Below are positions 31,916-37,204 of a stretch of DNA of 37,204 nucleotides, piece by piece. The translations under genes were made by a program, and so were the position numbers. Within the stretch, counting starts at the first letter, position 1. Every line of letters starts with the position of its first letter. The notes under the pieces are model-generated. The model saw nothing but the letters and a program-made list of their open reading frames with translations, searched no databases and was not told the origin of the DNA. Source of the stretch: Marine Group I thaumarchaeote (GTDB lineage: Archaea; Thermoproteota; Nitrososphaeria; Nitrososphaerales; Nitrosopumilaceae); assembly GCA_013390785.1 (NCBI GenBank), contig JACASW010000009.1:1-37204 (forward strand). The letters are read 5' to 3'.

Positions 31916-33583
31916 ATGGCATTAATTCAGATTTCCAATCAATCGACTAAATCATTGGGCAAAAAGTCTACCATTCGTTTTACTCAAAGTATTTGTCCTG
32001 ATTGTAATATGATTCTGGACGCTGAGGTATTTGAAAGAGATGAACAAGTCTTCATGTCAAAGGTTTGTCCAACACACGGAGAATGTGAAGAACTGTATTT
32101 CGGTTCTTATGACATGTACAAGAAATTTAGTACTTATTGGGTAGATGGAAAGGGAGCCCACGCACCAAATGTAATGATGGAAGACAAATGTTCATGTCCA
32201 AATAATTGTGGGCTTTGTACTAATCACCTTTCTCATAGCGGTCTGGCAAATATCATAGTAACAAACAGATGTGATCTTACATGCTGGTATTGTTTCTTTT
32301 ATGTCAAGAAAGGTCTTGAGGGTGCTTACATGTATGAACCAAGCCAAGATCAAGTACGCGCTATGATGAAAACGCTTAGGGCAGAAAGACCAATACCTGG
32401 AAATTCTATGCAGATTACCGGCGGTGAGCCAATGTTAAGAGAAGATATTACTGATTTAATCAAGATAATGAAAGAAGAGCACGTTGATCATATACAAATG
32501 AATACCAACGGAATACGTCATGCATTAGATCCAGAAGCTGGCAGAGATGTAAGAATGGCAGGATGTAACAATCTTTATCTTAGTTTTGATGGTGTAACAG
32601 CAAGAACTAATCCAAAAAATCACTGGGAGATCCCATATGCATTAGATACTTGTAGAAAAACAGGAACTACTGTAGTCTTTGTTCCAACTGTAATTAAATC
32701 AATTAATGATCATGAGCTTGGTGGTATTATTAGGTATGCACAAAAGAATATGGATGTTGTACATGCAGTAAACTTCCAACCAGTGTCGTTGACTGGAAGG
32801 ATGGGAAAAACTGAAAGAGAAAAGTATAGAATTACTGTTCCTGATTGTATACAGAGAATAGAGGAACAAACACAAGGTCAGGTGACTGTTGATGATTGGT
32901 ATCCTGTACCAAGTTGTATGCCACTTACAAATGTGATTGAAGCATTTTCGAGTAAACCAAAGTACGAACTGTCAATTCATTTTGCATGTGGTGCAGGTAC
33001 ATATATTTTTGAAGATGCGGATACAAAGAAATTTGTTCCTATGACACGATTCTGTGACCTTCAAGGAATGCTTGAGTTATTTGAGGATAAATCAGAAGAA
33101 ATTCGTTCTGGTGCTAACAAGTACTTTACAATGTTAGAAGTAGTAAGAAAACTGAAAGGCTTTATTGATAGGGACAAACAGCCAGCTGGTCTCGATTTGG
33201 CTAAAATGTTTAGTAGCATACTAATGAAAAGATCTTTTGACGCAGTTGGAGGCTTCCATGTCAAGGGATTGTTCTTAGGCATGATGCACTTCCAAGACAA
33301 GTATAATGAAGACCTTGAAAGATTACAAAGATGTGACATACATTACACTACACCAGACCTTAGAGTCATTCCTTTCTGCGCGTTCAATGTAATTCCAGAA
33401 TGGTATAGAGACAGAATACAAAAGAAATATTCCATGACTGTTGAGGAATGGGAAGAAAGAGAAGGTGAAAAACTCGAAGATGGCCTTTACAGAGGTCTTA
33501 TGAGAAGGGGTGCAGGAGACGATCTTGCCTCAGGTTGTGCCAAGAGTCAGATGTTCCATGATGCACAACAGGCAACAATGTAA
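31916..33583 (+). CDS. tes: Radical-SAM tetraether lipid synthase (Tes-like)
   Basis: A 555-residue radical-SAM protein of the Tes family, which joins two archaeol lipids tail to tail to make tetraether (GDGT) membrane lipids. The radical-SAM site is CDLTCWYC (C119, C123, C126), with ITGGEP (SAM binding) about 50 residues on. The many other cysteines fit extra metal sites: C27, C30, C51 and C57 (SICPDC and KVCPTHGEC) and C92, C94, C98 and C101 (KCSCPNNCGLC). Near the C-terminus FCAFNVIPEWYRD is another family-typical motif. It is divergent from TrmB and DtxR-type regulators, with a TATA 28 bases upstream. Homologues may act on other prenyl substrates; I rank Tes first because thaumarchaea make GDGTs. 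Confidence 0.8.
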   Translation: MALIQISNQSTKSLGKKSTIRFTQSICPDCNMILDAEVFERDEQVFMSKVCPTHGECEELYFGSYDMYKKFSTYWVDGKGAHAPNVMMEDKCSCPNNCGLCTNHLSHSGLANIIVTNRCDLTCWYCFFYVKKGLEGAYMYEPSQDQVRAMMKTLRAERPIPGNSMQITGGEPMLREDITDLIKIMKEEHVDHIQMNTNGIRHALDPEAGRDVRMAGCNNLYLSFDGVTARTNPKNHWEIPYALDTCRKTGTTVVFVPTVIKSINDHELGGIIRYAQKNMDVVHAVNFQPVSLTGRMGKTEREKYRITVPDCIQRIEEQTQGQVTVDDWYPVPSCMPLTNVIEAFSSKPKYELSIHFACGAGTYIFEDADTKKFVPMTRFCDLQGMLELFEDKSEEIRSGANKYFTMLEVVRKLKGFIDRDKQPAGLDLAKMFSSILMKRSFDAVGGFHVKGLFLGMMHFQDKYNEDLERLQRCDIHYTTPDLRVIPFCAFNVIPEWYRDRIQKKYSMTVEEWEEREGEKLEDGLYRGLMRRGAGDDLASGCAKSQMFHDAQQATM

Positions 33584-33618
33584 CTAAAACTTCAAAACTT
33601 ACTGAATAAACTATATTC

Positions 33619-34488
33619 GTGCATAAAATTGGAATTGATCTTGGCGGAACCAAGATTGAAGGAATTTTACTAGATGAAAAATATAACACAATTCAACGCA
33701 AACGCATTGAAACACACCAAGAAAATGGCTATGATTCTATTGTAAAGTCTATCATATCTTTGGTGAACGAATTAAAAGAAAAAACAAGTGAAGAAATAAC
33801 TGTTGGAATGTGTACACCCGGTGTTACTAACACTAATTCAGGATTGATCAAAAACAGCAATACCCAATGCCTCATAGGAATGCCATTGAAAAATGATATT
33901 GAGAATATACTTGGTTGTGAAATTGCTATGGAGAATGATGCCAACTGTTTTGCACTTTCAGAGTCAATATTAGGATCTGCTAAAGGATACGATGCTGTTT
34001 TTGGAGTAATAATGGGAACAGGTGTTGGAGGCGGGATTGTAATTAATGAAACTTTACACAAAGGAAGAACAAACATTGCCGGCGAATGGGGGCATCACAC
34101 ACTACATCCTAATGGAAATGGGTGTTATTGTGGAAAGCAAGGATGTGTTGAGACGTATATCAGCGGGCCTGCTCTTGAAAAGCGTTGGCTAGAAATTACT
34201 GGAAAAAAAGAACCGTTGCAATCAATAGTACAAGATTTCTCTGACGAAAAAGCAAAACAATGGAAGGAAGAGTTTCTTGAAAATTTTGGAATTAGTCTTG
34301 CGAACGTAATTGACATTTTAGATCCAGATGTTATTGTTTTAGGAGGGGGTGTTTCAAACATACCTTTCTTGTATGATGAAGGGAAAGAAGCGGTTTATGA
34401 TAAAGTGTTTAGTGATTCAGTTGATACACCAATACTAAAAAATAGTCTTGGTGATTCGGCTGGTGTTTTTGGTGCCTGTATGATATGA
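33619..34488 (+). CDS. ROK-family sugar kinase
   Basis: A 289-residue ROK protein. The ATP-binding motif IGIDLGGTKIEGIL (residues 4-17), GMCTPGV, the catalytic aspartate in MENDANCFALSE (about 111), and MGTGVGGGIV are intact. A zinc-binding motif GCYCGKQGCVE and VIVLGGGVS follow. Because the DNA-binding helix-turn-helix of ROK repressors is absent, it is a kinase, probably of glucose, fructose or N-acetylmannosamine. Start is GTG at 33619: MHKIGIDLGG is the family N-terminus. It lies 35 bases after tes on the same strand and its stop touches the stop of convergent guaA. A link to lipid glycosylation is only a guess. Confidence 0.92.
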   Translation: MHKIGIDLGGTKIEGILLDEKYNTIQRKRIETHQENGYDSIVKSIISLVNELKEKTSEEITVGMCTPGVTNTNSGLIKNSNTQCLIGMPLKNDIENILGCEIAMENDANCFALSESILGSAKGYDAVFGVIMGTGVGGGIVINETLHKGRTNIAGEWGHHTLHPNGNGCYCGKQGCVETYISGPALEKRWLEITGKKEPLQSIVQDFSDEKAKQWKEEFLENFGISLANVIDILDPDVIVLGGGVSNIPFLYDEGKEAVYDKVFSDSVDTPILKNSLGDSAGVFGACMI

Positions 34489-36012
34489 TTATTGTGGTTC
34501 TATTGTAGCAGGTGGCTTGCTTGACACCACATAAGATACCCAAGTAACATCGTCAATCTCATTTGTAATTCTATTACTTATCTTCTCTAGTAGTTCATTT
34601 GGTAATCTAGTCCAGTCTGCAGTCATTGCATCTATAGAATCTACAATTCTAATCATTACAATATTACCATATTTTCTTTCATCTCCAACAACACCAACAG
34701 CCTTATCATCTCCTACTGCAGCATATGCTTGCCAAACTTTATCATACAAGTCTGCACTTTGTAATTCCTCTTCTACTATCTTACTTGCAACCCTTGTGAT
34801 TTCCAATTTCTTTTTTGTAACTTCACCGATAATTCTTACTGCTAGACCAGGTCCCGGAAATGGATGCCGCACAAGTAAATTTTGAGGAACTCCAATAATC
34901 TTTGCAACCTTTCGCACTTCATCTTTGTACAAATCACGAAGTGGTTCCAAAACTTTCAGCGCCAGCCAATCCGGTAGACCACCAACGTTATGATGTGTTT
35001 TGATTACTGATGCAGGTCCTTTTGATACACCACTTTCAATTACGTCGGGGTAAAGAGTTCCCTGAGCAAGCCAGGTAAACGGCTCATTTTCCTTGGAAAA
35101 TTTTGTAAAAATTTTAACAAATTCTTCGCCCACAATCTTCCTTTTTTCTTCCGGATCAGTTACTCCTATTAGTTTCGAAAGAAATTGGTCCTGTGCATCA
35201 ATCTTTGTAAAATTAACTTGAAAATTCTTCTTAAACATATTTTCCACCTCTTCTGCCTCATCTAGTCTTAAAAGACCATTATCAACGAAAACACATTTTA
35301 GCCTATTTCCAATTGCTTTGTGAATCAATAATGATGCTACAGTAGAATCAATACCACCACTAACTCCACACAGAACGTTTCCATCCACTTTGGAAATATT
35401 TTCAACAGAATTTTCAACAAATTTTTCCATAGTCCAATCTTGATTTGCATTACAAACTTTTAGGACAAAATTTTTTAGAATTTCAGTTCCTTTTTCTGTG
35501 TGTACTACTTCAGGATGAAATTGAATTCCAAATACCGTTTTCTGTTTGTTTGCAATAGCTGCAGAACGTGAGCTTTCGGTATGGCCAATTATTTCAAAAT
35601 CTTTTGGCACATTCTCTGCTTCATCTCCATGACTCATCCATGCTCTGACAGAATCTCCAATCCCATTGAGAATGTCTGAATTGTTGTCAATCGTGAGTAC
35701 AGATGAACCATACTCTTTGTTTGCGCGCTTTATTTTACCACCAAAATTATTCACAATAATTTGATGACCATAACATATTCCTAATATTGGCACGTTTAGC
35801 TGAAAGATTTTTCTATCAGGTACAGGCGCATTGGAATCATATACACTTGATGGTCCACCAGAAAAGATAATTCCTTTTGGGTTTAACTTCTTTATGTTCT
35901 CTAAGGAAGTATCAAACGGTAAAAGTTCTGCATATACTGAAAAATCTCTAATTCGTCTACATATCAGATGACTATACTGTGAGCCAAAATCTAAAACCAC
36001 GATTTTATCCAT
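34489..36012 (-). CDS. guaA: GMP synthase (glutamine-hydrolysing)
   Basis: A ~507-residue fused GMP synthase that aminates XMP to GMP with glutamine and ATP. The class I amidotransferase domain (about 1-190) has ILGICYGHQII with the nucleophile cysteine, and GIQFHPEVVHTE with the catalytic His-Glu. The ATP pyrophosphatase domain shows the PP-loop VSGGIDSTVAS, and the C-terminal dimerisation domain has RHPFPGPGLAVRIIGEV and DWTRLPNELLEKISNRI. Many archaea carry the two halves as separate genes, so the fused form is notable. I choose the start at MDKIVVLDFGSQYSHLI (36012, with ATG 36015 next to it), which follows directly the stop of the upstream gene. The longer frame to 36033 would overlap it by 17 bases. 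Confidence 0.96.
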   Translation of the reverse strand: MDKIVVLDFGSQYSHLICRRIRDFSVYAELLPFDTSLENIKKLNPKGIIFSGGPSSVYDSNAPVPDRKIFQLNVPILGICYGHQIIVNNFGGKIKRANKEYGSSVLTIDNNSDILNGIGDSVRAWMSHGDEAENVPKDFEIIGHTESSRSAAIANKQKTVFGIQFHPEVVHTEKGTEILKNFVLKVCNANQDWTMEKFVENSVENISKVDGNVLCGVSGGIDSTVASLLIHKAIGNRLKCVFVDNGLLRLDEAEEVENMFKKNFQVNFTKIDAQDQFLSKLIGVTDPEEKRKIVGEEFVKIFTKFSKENEPFTWLAQGTLYPDVIESGVSKGPASVIKTHHNVGGLPDWLALKVLEPLRDLYKDEVRKVAKIIGVPQNLLVRHPFPGPGLAVRIIGEVTKKKLEITRVASKIVEEELQSADLYDKVWQAYAAVGDDKAVGVVGDERKYGNIVMIRIVDSIDAMTADWTRLPNELLEKISNRITNEIDDVTWVSYVVSSKPPATIEPQ

Positions 36013-36016
36013 CATA

Positions 36017-36562
36017 TCACGCTGAATTTTCAATCATTCGCGTCAAAGACCATGTTGCAGTGTTAATGATTTCATCTACTCTCTCTTTTTCACGATAATT
36101 TTTGATTACAATTTCTCTTATCTTACTGCCATTGTCATTTATTATACAATCAATAACTTCATGATTCTTTATTTTGCCATCCTCAACCTGTCGAACGTCA
36201 TTTTTTTTCATTTCGCCAATAATACGATCAACAAAAAAAGTTTTCAGAGGAGGTGTTTTGGAATCAAGTATAACATTATCTTCTAAAACAATTGAGACCT
36301 CATTATTTGTAACAAATGCATTAGCGATGATTGTGCCATCTGAGCTTTTTGTGATTGCTATTTTTCTTTCTTGTTTTATTGTTTTTGGGGCATTACGAGT
36401 AAGATCTGAAGCTTTTATAAAACTAGATTGCTTAAGTATTGTATCTAGCACAGAAATATTTTTTTCTAGTTTTTCAATCTGTTCTTTATATTTGATTATT
36501 TTTTCAGAAAGATCTTCTTTTAATTCTAATACATCACGAATTTGTTCGTCTGAGAACTTCAC
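36017..36562 (-). CDS. Hypothetical protein with coiled-coil N-terminus
   Basis: I do not recognise a named family. The 181-residue protein opens with a likely coiled coil (about residues 5-45, IRDVLELKEDLSEKIIKYKEQIEKLEKNISVLDTIL), then a basic linker (TRNAPKTIKQERKIAITKSSDGT), a compact beta-rich domain (about 75-165, TIIANAFVTNNEVSIVLEDNVILDSKTPPLKTFFVDRIIGEMKK) and an end helix ATWSLTRMIENSA. It lies 41 bases after mptE and its stop is next to the guaA start, so mptE, this gene and guaA form a minus-strand operon. A role as an RNA or nucleotide-pathway partner is possible but unsupported. Confidence 0.75.
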   Translation of the reverse strand: MKFSDEQIRDVLELKEDLSEKIIKYKEQIEKLEKNISVLDTILKQSSFIKASDLTRNAPKTIKQERKIAITKSSDGTIIANAFVTNNEVSIVLEDNVILDSKTPPLKTFFVDRIIGEMKKNDVRQVEDGKIKNHEVIDCIINDNGSKIREIVIKNYREKERVDEIINTATWSLTRMIENSA

Positions 36563-36603
36563 ACATCTACTTATCTAAAACGATATTAAAACGCATCCTA
36601 CTG

Positions 36604-37204
36604 TTAATTCTTAGATATTATAGTATCTATTTTTTGAAGGTTTATTTTTGTGAATCCTTTGATTTTGCTCGTAGAATAAAGATCAGATCCACTTTTTTTT
36701 GCAAGCCATTCCAGTAATTTTTTCCCACGACGTAATTTTGTAATTTTAGTCGTTCGATTCTCTACTTTACTCTTAGAGTATCTTCCAATCCTGGTTCCAA
36801 AATCCATTCCCAGAAGAATTATTTTTTTGGCCTTAAAATGATTAGCCAAAAACACACATCTATCTCCATCTGTAAACCCCCCAAAGTTATGAACTCTTCC
36901 TGTAGGTTTTGTTTGCGTTGTTCCTATACAATTTTTAAAGTTTTTTACAAGATGAATCTTATCAGCGTTATCACCATGTGCATGTACAACCATTAGTGTA
37001 TTTGTCCGACCAACTTTTTTTAGTGATTTTATATCACCATCAAGATCCGTAACCACGATATCTGGTTTCAAACCATTTTCTATTATTGCCCTTGTAGCAC
37101 CATCAGCCACTATTTTTGTAATTTTCTTATTTTTTTTTAAAATTGAAATGCAAGATGATAATGAAGGACCAGCGCCTACTACGAAAACTGGTTTATTCTC
37201 AATT
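36604..37204 (-). CDS. mptE: 6-hydroxymethyl-7,8-dihydropterin pyrophosphokinase MptE, C-terminal part (5' end lies at the left end)
   Basis: The C-terminal 181 residues of MptE lie at 37149-36604, and the last 55 bases of the window repeat its upstream codons. The DUF115 hallmarks IVADGATRAI, LKPDIVVTDLDGD (acidic metal-binding cluster), VVHAHGDNAD, GGFTDGDRCVF and ILLGMDFG are all present. The first in-frame GTG inside this piece (37110) is not the true start; the gene really begins at 195 on the other end of the window. Joined across the ends it makes a complete 246-residue enzyme. It is first in the mptE-unknown-guaA operon. Confidence 0.9.
   Translation of the reverse strand, partial: IENKPVFVVGAGPSLSSCISILKKNKKITKIVADGATRAIIENGLKPDIVVTDLDGDIKSLKKVGRTNTLMVVHAHGDNADKIHLVKNFKNCIGTTQTKPTGRVHNFGGFTDGDRCVFLANHFKAKKIILLGMDFGTRIGRYSKSKVENRTTKITKLRRGKKLLEWLAKKSGSDLYSTSKIKGFTKINLQKIDTIISKN
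37150..37204. repeat. Right copy of 55-bp terminal direct repeat
   Basis: Identical to 1-55. Together they define the closure of a 37,149-bp circular sequence (37,204 minus 55). The repeat lies wholly in mptE and the gene reads in frame through the join, so the overlap marks continuity and not an inserted element. Confidence 0.93.

Noticed and set aside
36174-36578. A 134-residue plus-strand frame over the coiled-coil gene
   Set aside because: Low-complexity Ser/Phe-rich shadow of the minus-strand gene in the mptE-guaA operon.

Overview
The window is AT-rich, gene-dense archaeal DNA that fits a Nitrosopumilus-like ammonia-oxidising archaeon (Thaumarchaeota/Nitrososphaerota). The signs are an archaeal information-processing set (Csl4, Lsm, RPA, Lhr helicase, RadB-like ATPase, Pelota, L2, SRP 7S RNA, GatD/GatE, CDC48), a bacterial-type GrpE-DnaK-DnaJ operon, bacterial-type MetK sequence, a radical-SAM tetraether-lipid synthase, and many starts that seem leaderless or use GTG/TTG. 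No ammonia-oxidation gene is present, so the lineage is an inference from gene families.

The most important observations concern the molecule. The first 55 bases (1-55) are repeated exactly at the end (37150-37204). If the ends are joined there, the mptE gene, cut by the window edge, reads through in frame to give one complete 246-residue protein. The window is therefore a contig that closes into a circle of 37,149 bp. A circle of this size cannot be a thaumarchaeal chromosome, and it carries no replication initiator, integrase, partition or virus gene, only housekeeping genes. One gene is clearly chimeric: at 4466-5689 the first ~87 residues of S-adenosylmethionine synthetase (MetK) run in frame into a Dph2 diphthamide synthase that lacks only its first residues. 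The join near 5425-5440 is the best candidate for the point where two distant chromosomal sites were ligated. It may be a real excised circle or tandem amplification, or a chimera from DNA amplification or assembly.

Layout. Around the contig ends, guaA, a coiled-coil protein and mptE (minus) are divergent from folP-like and guaB (plus), a purine/GTP-to-pterin neighbourhood. 2.6-5.9 kb: membrane protein, then (minus) lsm, metK-dph2, csl4, pheA. 6-11 kb: RadB-like ATPase, a 39-residue membrane microprotein, Lhr helicase, RPA. 11-15 kb: ABC exporter pair, tRNA-Gln, DUF354 glycosyltransferase-like gene, Rossmann protein. 15-18.7 kb: grpE-dnaK-dnaJ. 18.7-24.7 kb: small zinc protein, tRNA-Leu, gatD-gatE, cdc48. 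24.8-30.2 kb: rpl2, acylphosphatase, SRP RNA, tRNA thiolase, site-2 protease, CutA, Pelota and an unknown gene. 30.2-34.5 kb: C/D-box sRNA, a 54-residue zinc microprotein, DtxR- and TrmB-type regulators divergent from the tetraether synthase, and a ROK kinase.

Functionally the set covers translation and its quality control (L2, GatDE, tRNA thiolation, Pelota, diphthamide), RNA processing (Csl4, Lsm, C/D sRNA), DNA repair (RPA, Lhr, RadB-like), protein folding and turnover (DnaKJ-GrpE, CDC48, S2P), purine/pterin synthesis and membrane-lipid synthesis. No stretch over 300 bases is left without a gene once the SRP RNA (25868-26185) and the sRNA plus zinc microprotein (30296-30545) are counted.
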